DNA from: Ancylostoma caninum
Taxonomy: Eukaryota; Nematoda; Chromadorea; Rhabditida; Ancylostomatidae
NCBI GenBank assembly: GCA_037903475.1
Contig: JBAJFG010000636.1
Coordinates: forward strand, 1 to 64,000
DNA: 64,000 nt
Direction: 5' to 3'
Of the stretch, positions 22,913 through 36,429 are shown one piece after another. Under the pieces are notes generated by a model, which worked only from the letters and a program-made list of their open reading frames with translations, made no database searches and was not told where the DNA came from. The first letter of the stretch is position 1; each line of letters opens with the position of its first letter. Position numbers and translations under genes: made by a program.

Positions 22913-24108
22913 TTAGTCGACGTAAAGCCATTCACCATTCGATGGTGCCTTAACGAGGGCGATAGTTTTACCCTCGGACACGAGATTCAACGTTGCTTGC
23001 CAGTCTCCCTGAAATTGAACAATCTAGCATGTTGCAGCAAACGCGCCCGAATAACAGTTTGTGGACCACTAAGAACTACTTCGTTATTCTATACTCACCC
23101 TAACAATCATGTTGATCGCGCTGTTGATTGGAGGCAACACAACCATAGGCCCTACTCCAGCAGTTTTTCTGATCTAAATTTACAGCACGCCGTGTTAGAG
23201 TCCAGAGAAGCAGAGTAGTACTGCGTCAGTCAGAAATGCAGAACAAGTGACTTACCTCTTCCATGTCATATGTGCCCGGTGTGCTGAGCATGGTAGCAAA
23301 TTCTTCACCAATAAATGGGTAAAGTTTTTGACGGCTGAAGCAAAAAATAGAGCTATTCGCAAAAAAAAATCGATGTGTCGATTACTCACCAAGCTTCAGC
23401 TGGTATCAGCTTATTGAGTACTTTGCCATCTTTACACAAAGTTCCCACAAATCTTTGATTTTTCGTGTATGTGAATAGCACTTCACCAGATTTTCTGATA
23501 TCCGATGGCGCTGTGACGATAACCTTACCTGAAAATCGCTCGCGCATTGAACCCGCTTGAATGTTGTACTCGCCCGTGTGCAAGCAGGCGATAATAAGCG
23601 ACCCTACAGAATGCGAACGACACCGGAGACACAGAGCTATGGAATCGGACTGCTATGAAGAAATTTCCATACTCGACTTAGTTTTATGATAAGCGAGAAA
23701 TTGTCGCTTATGCTCGTTTGTGCCCGCTCTCATACATCAGCATGGACTAGCAATCGCTCGCTCACCTTTAACAAGTTTGACCAGTCCTGGAAGTGAGATC
23801 TTTGCGCGGCCTTTGTAACACGACGGGTTGCCGTTTGCGTCGTACAGCTGAGCCACAGCATCTTGAGTACGAATTCGAAGCGTCGCTGAAGGACAACTAT
23901 CACAAATTAAGTTTATGACAACCAGGTAATGTTTAAATCACCAACGTTTGTTAATGTCAGCAATTTGCACCACGTTATTCACACCATCTACACAGGGATC
24001 GGCTTGGGATGGAGCGGCGTGTTCCACTGGTTCAGGCTTCACCGGTACAAATGGCGGAGCAGCATAGGCGAATACGGTGAGAGCTAAGCACAAGAGCAGC
24101 GGGGACAT
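22913..24108 (-). CDS. Secreted protein of unknown function, 223 residues
   Basis: Five exons join in phase: 23946-24108, 23766-23885, 23390-23603, 23256-23334 and 22913-23008. The protein starts MSPLLLCLALTVFAYA, a clear signal peptide, then a Pro-rich spacer (APPFVPVKPEPVEH). The mature part carries spaced cysteines (ADPCVDG, NPSCYKG, IIACLHTG, TLCKDG, AWCRQK) and beta-rich stretches such as GKVIVTAPSDIRKSGEVLFT, ending NGEWLYVD. I do not recognise the family; it looks like one of the many nematode-specific extracellular proteins. The start is supported by cttcag one base upstream of the ATG (24110-24115), as for a trans-spliced message. The exon-1 donor is gttggt, weaker than the others. 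Function cannot be stated. Confidence 0.85.
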
Positions 24109-24109
24109 C

Positions 24110-24115
24110 CTGAAG
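24110..24115 (-). promoter_or_regulatory. Trans-splice-like acceptor before the 23-kb gene
   Basis: The minus strand reads cttcttcag, one base, then ATG. There is no coding exon upstream, so this is the expected position of a spliced-leader acceptor. Confidence 0.45.
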
Positions 24116-24119
24116 AAGG

Positions 24120-26920
24120 TTAGGTCCAGATTTTCATTTAGTTATCTCTTGGAATTTTTTGCTATTTAATTATTTCGGTTGTAAAGGAGAAGTGTGACGG
24201 ATTTTTTTTGTATTTGAACTCGATCTTATTAGCGCTTGAGGATTATGCACTCCATGAAACCCACGTCGCCCATCATCGCTCACACTCGCTCATGTCGCTC
24301 GCGATCGCATTCTCTTACAGCTCTCCTAATCTGTCCGCTGCTAAATACGTTTGCTTCGTTGTTAAAGGATACGAAAACAAAGGATTGCATCACTCATTTT
24401 CAATCGGCTCGCTCACGCTTTGCACCCGCTCCCTCTTTAGACTCGCTCAGCTCACCATGGTATCCAACTAGGACTAACTGCTTCATTCTAGGCCTTAGTG
24501 CTTCATTAAGTGAGAATAAAATCTATGTGGGATTGGACTAACTTCTTTTAACAACCCTTCAGACAAGCTTTTAACGGGGAATTATGTACTTTCTTCAGTG
24601 GTAATTCATCGCTCGCTCGCCCATCAGGCTCGCTCGCTGACATCCCGCCATTCTTCAACGTTGCTTTACCGACTATCTTCACCATTATTGACAGAGAAGC
24701 AACTTTTGTGCGTTTAGCTTATCTTCAGCTTTTTTTAGCCGCAACATGCGTCTATGGTTGGTGACACCCATCTAGTCGCCGAAAAGACTTGCTTCGGCGG
24801 AATATTTTCACTACCATCGCCTCTGACTATACAACTTCTCCTTTACTATGAAGTCAATTATACTAGAGAGACCTTGGGTTATTTCTGTGAGAAACATGGC
24901 CAAAATGGAGAAGAAATGGACATTAGTAAGGGAAATGAGGGGAGAAAAGAGAAGAAAATCGGCGTCTTTCTTTCGGTTTATGCCCACCATGTTGAGGTGA
25001 CATCAACCGGTGGAAAGGTCGAGCCTGGAATGCTCAAACAGCGCTACGTTAATGAATTTATACGGCTCGATTCAGTGATAATTAGTGCAAACCGTATTTT
25101 TCTACAGTCACTTTTCTGAGGCCAGGCACTGATAATTGATGTCATAACAGTGATTGACACGAGATTATAGGTACGCACTTTTGCACTTTAACCTGCATGT
25201 CTAGAAAAACGAGATAAGCTATGCAGCACTAACCATGCAATGAAATCGATGCTCTTACCAACGAACAAATTCCTCTCCAAGTGAAAACTCACTGACGTCC
25301 TTGCCAGGGAAGAGGTTATTTTAGATAATTCGGAGAGCACCACAGATCTCGGCAACTTTCCCTAGATTCCGGGATAAGTGTGCTGCGAGGGAAGCTCGTA
25401 GAAATTACTCAGAATTTTATTAGTGCGAGCAATCAAACTTGCCCAAAATCCCAACGAAATCAGCAGATTACTTTGAGACTGCAGATCTACGCTAAGTTTA
25501 ATCGGAGTTTCCCTGGAAATCGACAGAATTTTGCGAGATCCGCGAATTACGGGTAAATTTTTATTCTCGGCAGAAATAGATCTAGATTCAAGGATAAAGG
25601 TCCTAAAAGAGTAAGACTGTAGAGATCCAAGGGCACTTTACGAAGTGATCAACCATTCCACCTTATGGAATATGGTGGAAATATGGAATAGTCAGCCTTT
25701 GAAAGCTCCCACACTGGAAGATCTCTGTTCTCTCAGTGGTAACCAACTCACAAACCAAGGTATCTTCAGTTCCCTACTCTTCTTGAATTCATTCTCTATT
25801 TTCTGCCCTATTTTCCGCTTCTATTTTTTCGAACATCGCATAGTTAGCTGAGCATCAAACAATTATATGGTGACTAAGCAAAGAATCAGCCGATGCCATA
25901 TAATTAGGACTTTGCCCACTAATTCCCCCACAAAAAGAGTACTTTAAACGCCATAATGTGGGCGATAGTGTTTGCTATCTAGTTAAGCTGGGTTTTGTTG
26001 ACAGCAGCGGACGTCAGCTGAGAAAGGTCCCATAGCACATGAAAAGGCCGCTCCTGGAGAATGGTTCCATCACTCTCCATAAATCCGAGAAGCAGACGAG
26101 GAGCTTGAACGTTACTTCACTGTGCAACGCAGTAACTAATATGTAGCTTACATTTGCTTCCACCCAATTCAGTCTTAAGAAAATCACTTACCCTGGAAAC
26201 TTTTGGGGGTTAGAAATGGTCGACGACAGTTGAAAGCAGGAAAGAGAGGCTGGAACATATGCTTGCTACATAGTATGTACTACTGGGCCAGACGAGAGCG
26301 GCAGCAGCAATTCTAAAGTGCAAAGCTCTGACCTCTTCAATGTATGCTTCTGGAACTTTTGGTATGTGACTGTATGCATAACAACGCTCATCTGCTCACG
26401 TTAAATTTTGATTGTAGTGTTAGGCAATTTTACGGATAATGGTGTATATGTTTGTGATCAGCGATCAGCGTCTCCTAAGTGATGTGAAAGTATCGGGTGT
26501 TTTTAAAGGGGATGAGGTCGTGAAAATCGACCATACTAATGATATTAAGCACATGAAGTGATCTTTGCCTTTGGAATTGTCCTACAACTCTCTTGGACAA
26601 AACTACTCATCATTGTTGGAAAATTCTTGGCTTGGCTTGGCGTCCTAAATGTATCCAACATCCCATCACTCATTGCTGTTATGTAACCCCTGCAGTCACT
26701 AACTAGACTATTCCGAATCCGAAACTATTCAATCCGCTTCGAATTAAGCTGTGGAGTAACAAAGGCAATTAATTGTCCTTGATTCAGGAAAACATTTCCA
26801 GATCAGGCTTCCGTCGATGGACTGATCGTTGCCTCGTCGACACCTGATTCCGTGGAACAGGTTCACTCGGGCGGATCGCGAAGAAAAAGATTCACCGAGC
26901 GAACTGACCTCGCTACGGGC
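24120..26920. other. Intergenic region without a supported gene
   Basis: 24.2-24.65 kb is studded with CTCGCT/TCGCTCAC tracts. A 121-codon plus-strand frame (24754-25119) shows no domain, signal peptide or splice context. The rest is AT-rich. The region should hold the promoters of two divergently placed secreted-protein genes. Confidence 0.45.
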
Positions 26921-26926
26921 TTTCAG
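26921..26926 (+). promoter_or_regulatory. Trans-splice-like acceptor before the 27-kb gene
   Basis: tttcag, two bases, then the ATG at 26929 that opens a signal peptide. It decides the start. Confidence 0.5.
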
Positions 26927-26928
26927 CG

Positions 26929-29900
26929 ATGCTTCTCGGCTATTCTTTATTGGTGGTAATCTGTGTTGCCCAAGCAGGTGCGTTGATTTTTTAACAATAT
27001 CTAGGGGTTTACTTTCTTTTATATGCTGAGATTGCACCATAAACAAAAAAAAACATGAAAATTCGTGCTTCCTGTGATCTTTCAAGAATACAAAGGAATC
27101 CTTTATTAGCGAACGAGTCATCCTCGCTCCACAGGCGATTAAGCATATTGTAATAGTTACTCGAAACTTAGAAGGTCTTGAAAAAAAAAGAGAGAAGCCG
27201 CGTTTTTATTTTTAGAATGCCTCTAAGGGTAGTTGTTAGTGATAGAAATAAGAGTTCAACTTTTCTCACCAACTACCTGTGGATACCAAAAATTTCCGGC
27301 GTACCTAGGAATAATTGGATCCATGTATATTATGCTGTCAATGTATAGCACTTTTTAACTGCAATCTTTCTCATTCCGGATTTCTCGCATCTTTCCGTCT
27401 CCGACAGTTTCGTGGAATGCTCTTGATCATTTTTGATGAAAAACTAAGTAGTTTACTTGCCTGTTAAAACACAAAATTCTACGAGGAAATGATTTAGGGA
27501 AGTCAGAAACATGTAACGTTCATATTTAGTGTTACATACCTGAGTAAATTTTCAGATTTTCTCGGACGAGTTTGGGTTTTTAATGAGCCGTGTTTCTTTT
27601 TCAGCCTTTCTTATCCTCACGAGTTTAACCCTTGCTTCTCTTCTCGAAATTTTTTAAACTATTCCAGCTCATTCTAGTGTATTTCTTCTCCTTCACATGC
27701 CTTCTTTTTTTCCTTGTTCTTATAACTTATCATCATCATATTCTATCCACGCATCATTACTCGTTTATCATTGACATATTTATTATATTTTTTCACTATC
27801 ATCATCTTATATGTATTGTTATATTATATTACATATCATTATCATATTTACTTACTCATTTTACTACTGTAACACTTATCATGTACACTTTTTTGGAGTT
27901 TTTATGAAATTATCACAATCAAACCAATTTCTCATTTGTTCATCATTCCGTTTGCTGCTGTTTCTGCCTATATCAGCTTAATGTAACTACGTACATACAT
28001 AGTTATTACAGTTATTACAGTCACTTACTCACATTACTGCTATTACGTCCGATTTAACTCCACAATTTTTTATTCTATGCAAAAAAATGTTTAAAAAAAA
28101 TAGTACTACGAGGTATTTTGCCCCTACCGACATAAATTTCCATTCCTTTTCTTTTTTTACCGTACACTTCCAAAAATTTGGTATTGTCAAAATTACGGAG
28201 AAATTATTGTTCAGACCTTGTGGACATCGCATGTGAGCGCAATCCTGAACTGCGGTACTGCAAATCACGTGATGTCAGGAGGAAACAGCCAGACACACCA
28301 GAGGACCCGTTCGAGGAGAAGTTCAAGCCGCAGGTGGTTGAATCTTGGCGTTTTTCTTTCATTTTCCCCACTCCTGAAATTTTCGGGAGGTTCCTGAATT
28401 TCTAAATCGTAGCCTCAGTAAGTACTTGGTCGTACTTCCTGGGAAATCCTCAGTCAGAATTTTTTAGCGAAGGCTTACCATTTTAGTACCATAGCTGATA
28501 TGCAGTGCTGTGTCGAAAAATCAATAAATCAATAATGCACTTAAAGAGCATAGTATTTTGAGACACAATAGTGTGTTAGTACCTGTCGTTTTTTTTTCTC
28601 AGAAAAAGTTTTTTTTCGGTCTGCAGATTTATGTTTTTCTTGGCCTCTGTGGGCATATCAAGGATGTGGGTTTGATCGTGAAAAAATATTGAATAGCTTA
28701 TTGATTTCGCGAAAAGAGATGGTATTTTTTTCAATGCAAACTGATGAATCCAGTGAAGCTGAATCGCAAAAATCGATATATCGATCAAAGTACGTAGTTA
28801 CCGCTGTGCAACCTCCACTACCAACGAGTATTCCAGGATCGAAAGGAGGAAGAAGATGACATCTCACTTGAACTCGACGAGACAACTACATCACGGTAAG
28901 GTGCCATTTTATCGGCAATCAATCAATAACACCGATTATTGATTAACTGATTTTCCAGACCTCGTCGTCCAACCACTCCTCTGCCGCTACCGCGCCAAAA
29001 CATGCTATTCACTGTGTTTCCAACGCTGCAAACGGAGAAGGACTGGAGAAAGTGAGTGAAAGTGAGAGATGCAGACAGTCAGACGGTTTTTACGCGTTTA
29101 CTGGCGCTACTAGCGAACTTAGCGGTTTCTACCACCAGTATCTACTAACACCACCGAAGTATCCAATACATTTGTAGTTTAACTGAAACGTGAAACTATA
29201 ATATGGTATAGTACAATTTTGGTAGAATTTGCAAATAATTGATTGATTCCCAACACTTCCAGATACTGCCCAGTTAACCAATATACATTCCAAGTGACTT
29301 GCCTCCCGGGAAAGAAGCTGCGTTATGATCTGCAGGTAATCAATAAACATGTTTAGTGATTTTCTACCTTCCTCAGCTCTTTTTGTTTGTATAACAATTT
29401 TCACCCACTGGCTAAAAAATCCAACTTACCCCATCTTGTTGTTGTGGGCGAATACGATCGACCAATCACAGCGTTTGTCCAGGGAGGGTGCAACGGGCGT
29501 GATTGGTTGACCGCTCTGCTGCGATTGGCTGCCGGAACTCTTCTTCAGTTGGCTGGGCAAAGTGGTGATGACAGTGACGAAGTCGTTGTCTTCATCTGTA
29601 GAAGTTATGTAACTGGTAGTCACAACTGGCCAGATTAAGTATTGATTGATTCTGCACCAGGAACGCAAGAGCTGTTTGCACTGTTGATTTACAACTTATT
29701 TATACTTATTTTTACACTTCTCCGAGAGCGCTTATCGATTTTCGCTCAGCTAATCAGAAGATATCTAACCACTAACTCTCGGAATGAGATGAATCACAGA
29801 GCAGGAAAGAAAGGAGGAAAAAGACAAAGGAATGGAAATCCTCGTAGGCTCGACTTATCTACCGGTTTAACCTCTTCGTTGAAGTTTCGGAGGCGCAGTG

Positions 29901-32900
29901 ACCAGCACTGCGACTCTAGTGCAAGACACATGTGCCGCGACCGCTCGTGTGTAAGTCGCAGCGCTGTTCAGTGCACACACGCGACGCGACCGCTCGCTAC
30001 CCTAGCGTGGACCCCTTCACTTATTTTAACAAGTACACTCCGTACAGTATCCATAACCACTGCATATGTCGACTAGTAGGGAATTTGCTTGTGCGATTAT
30101 TTACCAAACATAATAATACACCTCAAATTCAGTTGAAGGCGATCGATAATCGATTTTACCAAACTGTTTAAGGAACAGCTAATCAGATTCGAAATATAAC
30201 AACGATATGATATTTTCAGGTCTTCTGCCAAGAATTCTCCGATAAATGTGGTGTGCCGAATATCAATCTATATCCGAACAGATTTGCCGATCACTCTGAT
30301 GATGGCCGACCAAAGGGCTACGGTCAAAAGCAGAAAAATGGGCAACTCGGACTCGGGCGGAGTTTTGGATTCGGACTCGGAGCCATTCCAGGTTAGGCAG
30401 CCATTACAGTACCTTTGAATAATGCCAAACAGACAGGAAAACGAAGGCCAATTGTAAGCTCAGGTTAAGCTTTCGATATGCCTCGATACTCCACTGATCT
30501 ATCGATTGATCACGCTGCCCAGTAGCGCGCTGGTCACTAACGCGCGGCCGCAAGCGTCTTCGAGTCGCTTATGAGCTAGATGCAGAACGCAATGGTGACT
30601 ATGAACTCAAAAGAAGCTTCTCCGTGTTTTCGCAATGGTTTCAGATGCTTGAGCGCATGCGGTGAGAGAACTTTCAAACGTGAGGAGCATGCAGACAGCG
30701 AGGAAAACATTGCTGCCACACCCCTCCAGCAGTGCTCCTTGCCTGCAGCTATGCAGAAAGCATGTCAACATCGTTTTGAATGCTAGCCCAACATAAGAAA
30801 AAAACTGCACAAAAGCAACTGACTTCATTTCGTCATCGATTTCTTGGTTTATCGCAATGCATCCGCACGCCATAGTTCAATATTGCTGTTACGGCACTAA
30901 TATTTTGGCGATGACCTTTGTACAGTGCCGGTCAATCGCTCTTGCACCACAGAATGTCGCCCGTCTGTTCTGCCGCGACGCACCTCCTGCGCAACGCGGC
31001 AAACCAGCTGTTGTCGGGTGTCGCAGGTATTGTTGTACTGCTTATGTTTTCACGGAAGCATACGGGAACAGAGACAAAAAAAACGAAGAAAACAGCGGAA
31101 ATACCGCCTGACAACAACTGTGTCCAGCTAAACTACCGCGTCGCATAGGTGGTGAGGCGCGGCAGACCAAACAGGCGACACCAGTTATTGACCGACACTG
31201 CACATTGACGGATGTGAATAGCGTGGATGCACTTAATTTCGCGTTTGCTTCGTTGGAATAGCAATAAATTGCTAGAAACGGAGTTTCTTGTTGAAAACTG
31301 AAGGACGACTTTACTTTCATTTGTTTTTCAAAAATATTTTATTCAAATCTTCAGGCCTTGAAGTTGTCTCTAGCCAGGGAGCCGATATCGGCAATGGAAA
31401 TCTGCCATTCCTGAATCAGGTAAATCTGTTCGCCATCATTCATACCTGGTTGACATTCTCTTAATGTCACTGTCACGTCTGTCCATCAGTCTGTCATCAA
31501 CCATACTTATAGATTGGTGGCATTATGCTCAACTATGGAACAGAAATGGGAGCACTTGGACAGAGAATCGGCAAAGGACCGGCTAGATCCATGAATGCTC
31601 TAACTCATGGGTGAGTTACTGATTTTACACAGGTGTTGATTAGGAATGGCCACGGTGGCACAAGTGAGAGTATGTGACATTGTGACAGATGAAGGATATA
31701 TAGGTGAGTTGCCTGACTATTAGTAGACAGAGCAGAAAATTGAATGACGGACAAACGGAGGACGGATTGATAGAGGGACACGCGCACATACAACAAACAG
31801 ACAGCTAGACAGAGGCGGACAGACAGAACAGAACAGACAGACAGGCAGAGAGGGACGCACAGGCAGGTAGAGACAGGGACAGACGGACGACCGGATAAAA
31901 AGGCAGACACTCAGATAGAGATACGCTGACACTTAGACGCAGTCAAACAGACAAAAAGACTGCCAAACAGACGGACAAATAGACAGCTAGACGAGCAGAC
32001 AGACAAAAAGACAGACAAACACAGACAGCAGCCAATAGAAAATCAGATGATTCCAGATATCCATCGTTTGGCCTTACCGGAGAGCCAAACAACGGTGATA
32101 AGAAACTCAGCCAAGAGGTGCTCAAGTCGTTTGGAGTGCCTAACCTACCTGGCCTGAATAAGAGTAAGAACTTGTATTTTTTATTTCTTTCGAAAAGTTT
32201 GAGGTATTGTGTGCATCTGCGGACATCCCAGAGTTCTGGACCATCTTTGTCCGCATACATATTCAGAACAGGTCCAAATATTTTCTTTTTTTTCACGACT
32301 TAGCTGCGATCGCGTAGGTAACCGTTAGATAAGTAGTAAGTAAGTGCTCGGCTCCAAGGAGCTTCGCTTTAGAAATCCTCGTAAATTTCTATGGTCTTCA
32401 CAGCAAAGCATTTTATCTGGTTTTTTAGACGTCTTCATCAAACTGGGGCCATAGAAATTTCAAGATCCAAAGATGCACCCATAAATGGTTCATCTGTTTA
32501 TTTGTTTGCGTATTTGTATATTTATTTACTTGTTTATCTATGAATTATTATAACTACTAGTTGATTCAGCAGCCATTTCTAGGATTCTTGGAATTCTCAC
32601 ATAACGGCTGTTTTAGTCTTCAACAAACTCGGTGGCAACCGTCCAAACAAACGAGTACGCGGCTACGAACCTGGATACGGTGCTGTGAATCCGAATGCAC
32701 CGCTCGCTATCGGAAAGGTGAGCTTTGACGGGATTTTGGGTCCCGCAACGAGAACTTGACCACAAAACTACCTTTACATAAAAGAAGAGGTTTTCTTGAG
32801 CATCAGGAGCTATATGTGCCTAGGAGTACATAGAATTATGTATCAGTATTTGGAAGAAAAGCATATTTAAGTGTGCTCTCACTTCAGCGAGAACTGGTCC

Positions 32901-33269
32901 CCGGACATGTCTCATAGGAATAATTTTTTGTCTCCATCGACACGACTAGAAGAGGTTCCTTCTGAACTCTGGTACTCTAGAGCCCTTAATAGAGCTTTCT
33001 CAGCATGCATTACTCTCTGTGTGTTCAGAAATGATATGGGGAACAGTTTTCGCTTGTGCCAGAATTAACATTCTGCAAGGATAAATTGAACAGCAGCATG
33101 AGTAGTGGCTCTAGGCAGAAGCGCTCTTTTATTTTTGCCTTCTTCATTGTTTTTCTGCAATAAACCGTAAAATCCCGTGTTTTAGGTCGACCGCGACGCC
33201 ATCAACCTTCCAGGTGGTTTCGGCGACGTCGAGATCGAGAAGGGTGGCGGGTTTGGACTTGGAAAATAA
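26929..33269 (+). CDS. Secreted Cys-containing, Gly-rich protein of unknown function, 339 residues
   Basis: Eleven exons join in phase: 26929-26977, 28215-28333, 28837-28895, 28959-29051, 29263-29335, 30220-30391, 31355-31419, 31513-31610, 32057-32163, 32617-32717 and 33186-33269. Exon 1 encodes MLLGYSLLVVICVAQA, a complete signal peptide, spliced across a 1.2-kb intron. The mature protein begins with a Cys pair (DIACERNPELRYC), then an acidic patch, a Pro/Arg-rich link, and a Cys cluster near residues 108-145 (YCPVNQY, VTCLPG, VFCQEF, DKCGVP). The C-terminal 200 residues are Gly/Asn/Leu-rich with repeated FGLG (GFGLGAIPG, SFGLTG, FGLGK at the very end). AATAAA follows at 33500-33505. An extracellular-matrix or cuticle-associated role is only a guess. 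The exon-3 acceptor is the least certain edge. Confidence 0.87.
27580..27960 (+). other. Strongly pyrimidine-biased segment in intron 1 of the 27-kb gene
   Basis: The plus strand is almost entirely T and C with scattered A (repeated ATCATC, TTTTTC, TTCAC). The 91-codon frame over it is Leu/Phe/Ile/His only and reflects composition. Confidence 0.5.
31720..32030. repeat. Degenerate CAGA tetranucleotide tract
   Basis: Runs of GACAGACAGACA interrupted by substitutions, inside intron 8 of the 27-kb secreted-protein gene. It accounts for the Ser/Leu/Cys-rich open frames on the minus strand here. Confidence 0.85.
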
Positions 33270-33499
33270 GACTTCGCTTCATCAATAGAGAATAATCCTG
33301 CAATGACATCATTGGCTTTACGTGAATATTTGGAAAATTGAACGAATATTATTTATAATCTGTGTGTACGTAATGATCATATTTATACTTCCTACCTCCA
33401 TATTTTTTTAAATGTTTGGTAAAAAGAACTTCAAACAATATGTACTGTAATTTTTTCTTTCAGTTCTTCATTTTTTGTTTTAAAGAGGAGAAATTCTGG

Positions 33500-33505
33500 A
33501 ATAAA
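33500..33505 (+). terminator. Polyadenylation signal of the 27-kb gene
   Basis: AATAAA followed by a T-rich stretch, about 230 bases after the stop codon. Confidence 0.5.
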
Positions 33506-33509
33506 CTGG

Positions 33510-35890
33510 TTTTTTTTCGAGAAATTACTTGTTTTCTGTAATTGAAGGGGGAGTCAATGTACTACGTTAGTGGTGGATGCTGAATTTTATTCTCCGGAAA
33601 ACTACGGAAAAGGGGCCTGGCCAGTAAAAAATTTCAACAGTTTGGTAATGTTAAAGTTGACCTTCATGGATTCATTTGAAAGCTAGCAATTTTAATAAGC
33701 AGTCCAAAATAAGCCAACAATAAAATTCCTCTTTTTATATAGCAGTTAGGAAAATTGTGCCTCCCTCATCTTGGCTGGAGGGGGAGAGGGTGGCGCGTAT
33801 TGAAGGACCAAAAAGGTAATAATGGCGAGTTACAGCAGTAGAACACGTCAATGGATAAATTTAAAAATAATGAAATTGAACAATAAAAAAGGAATGAAAA
33901 CTGCAAATAAATGTCAGAACTATGTACTCAGGTACGGTGATCTTAGGTACGGTGATCTTCTTCAGACGTGAATTAAATTGCGCTCATTGTGCAGCCACAT
34001 AGAATTCTTGTTCCAAAACTTGCAGTGGTTCTTAAAGTACCCTATTCGAGGGTGAATTTACCCCGAATCCTTTGGTCCCCCTTCACATCTCACATACCTT
34101 AACGAGGTCATCCGCAGGCTTACCTACTGACCGCGCGTCCCGGGCCAGTAGTGTTTGCCGAGGGATTCCCGTCGGCTCAGGCTCAAAACCGCGCTCCCAC
34201 ATTGGCAAATACCGTCACTGACCGTTTTGATGTGACGTGACGTCGGGATCGGATGACGGAAAGGAAACGATGGGAGCTACGGTAAATAAGAGAGCACCAC
34301 ACAGATACGGTAGAGACTATTCTGTAGTCGTAGCATTAGTCCAAGTGGATGTAAATGTGGAAATGTGGATAATTTTTCGGGAAGAGGTGGTATTAGATAT
34401 CCAGGCGTGCTAAATTCCTCTTTCATACCATATCCGTCCTTCTTGCATTTCTCATCAGTTTTATTCAATCCCCGCCCTTTATTCCCTAGTGATTAAACGA
34501 AAAAATGAAACAAATTTACTGTTTCGCCACGATGATTAAGAAACTTCCTCAATATTTTGTTGGTCAACTCTAGCTCTGTTCAAATATAATTAAGAATGCT
34601 CCAGTTAGTCCCTTAATTAGTTAGTTCTTTTCCAACCAGTCATCCTCAGGATGCCCAAAAAATCAAGCACAAAAACGAACTCAAAAAAACCTGGTAAACT
34701 AGGGTCGCTGTGTACAACATATTTTTAATTTCACTCGCCTTCTTTTGTTCTACAATACCGCCAGTAACTTCTGCGAAAAAAAAATCGTTAACAAACCGTC
34801 GCAGTACTGTAATATTTCAAAAATGAAGCTTTTGCAAATCTGAGCGCACTTTCGGACTCCTCATCAAAATTGGAATTGAGAGCACATAAAAATACTTGAT
34901 CTTTGGTCTCAAAATATTTATTTTTTCGAAACAGTTGAAATTTTTTAAAAATATCGGCAATGAGGTCAAAATTTGGAAACGGAAAAAAAATTTAAAGGAA
35001 TGAGTGCTTCCAAACGCGGTCATTGAATTTCGCTTGTCACCCGTCTTTGTTTCGAGTGATTTAATCTGGGTTATTCCATCGAATCTTCGAAGCTTGTCGC
35101 TTTATAGTGGCTTCAAGAATCTAGGAGATGATGAGCTAGTTTGCAGTAATTTAAGCCAGGAAGTTGTCAGAAGGAATACTTTGGAAAAGGTGGACGTCCT
35201 TACACATTTAAAAAAGCTTGATTTTTAGAAGAGTTACAGTACTGAGACGCTTTGTTAACGATTAATCCGTCGCTAACCGTTTTTTTTTTCGCAGAAGTTA
35301 CGGGCTGAATTGTATACTCCATTCATTCATCCATTCATTCGTTCATTCATCCATTTATTCATTCATTCATTCATTCATTACTGTTTTTTTTTCGCTTCTT
35401 TCATCAGTTTCCTTTTTATTTTCGTAATTTCCATCCTTTCTTCATTGATTAAGTCTTTTCTGTTCATAATTAATTAATAGTCAACTATTGATTTCTCCAG
35501 GGTTTTCGACAGCGCTTGAGAAAAAGTTTTCTTCGCATGAGCTGAGCGCAACTCTTAGCTCCGCCCCACTCGCGATTCCCATACGCCATTCGTCATCACA
35601 ATTAGTCATTTTTCTTCGAATAAGGGTAAGCAAACTGGAATAATACACAGGAACAAAAGCTGACCAAAGACCGACGAATGAAAAGAGGCGCAGAAGAGAC
35701 GCAGAGACAAAAAATCCACAGAATGATCACAAGAGTATGTGCTCCTTTTTCAGTCTTTCCGAAGAAATGGGGACGATTTTTCGTATCAAAGGATAGTGGC
35801 AGTTGTCCATCCACCACTTCCGGACTGTTCCGCTCATCCCGCTCATCCCACTTTCACCCGACCACGTTGCTGACATCCCGCTGTGTCTCC
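33510..35890. other. Intergenic region, no gene seen
   Basis: AT-rich. Contains a two-copy AGGTACGGTGATCTT repeat near 33940-33972 and an ATTC microsatellite at about 35321-35378. No linked exons were found. Confidence 0.45.
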
Positions 35891-35895
35891 TCAAG

Positions 35896-36023
35896 TAGTG
35901 AATAGCGAAAAAGTGCCACTTGGCACCCGAGTAAATAGAGTGGCGGTGCCGGCGGCGCAGGCCGGCGAGCCGCCAGCGGCCCCTGCGCGGCCGGCACGTC
36001 AGGTCAAGCTAACTTACTCACAT
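35896..36023 (+). CDS. Isolated coding-like exon, Ala/Pro-rich
   Basis: Between a tcctcaag acceptor and a gtacgt donor, the plus strand reads VNSEKVPLGTRVNRVAVPAA followed by QAGEPPAAPARPARQ and VKLTYSH. The stretch is far more GC-rich than its AT-rich surroundings and the codons favour G/C at third positions, which suggests real coding sequence. I could not find a partner exon within several kb, so it may belong to a gene with very long introns or be a captured fragment. Confidence 0.3.
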
Positions 36024-36429
36024 GTACGTACCTCTGCGGATATGAAGTACCGTGAGATCGGCAAACAACGCCAACCTAGCAGTAACGCAGCCACCAAACG
36101 CCATACAGCCATTCAAACTACCGTAATCCGCTCGTTTCATCAAAGAAACGGGTAATTTGACACCGTAGTGGAGAGTTTGCCAAGAAAATACAGTATGTTT
36201 CGCTTAAAAACAAATTTTTACATCAAAAATGAGCAAGTTTCCTGCAACTTTTTTCTCGATTGTTGCGGAAAATCCTGGAAAAATCAGTAGTTAGCTGTTG
36301 ACTGTGAGCAGAAAAGATTCATCCAGTAAAGAGAAGGATGAAAACTAAGGAAAAAATGAAATAAAAAAGAGCTAGGTAGATGAAAGAAGTGGTAAAGAAA
36401 ACATAAACAGCAGTGAAGTCACAGCATGA

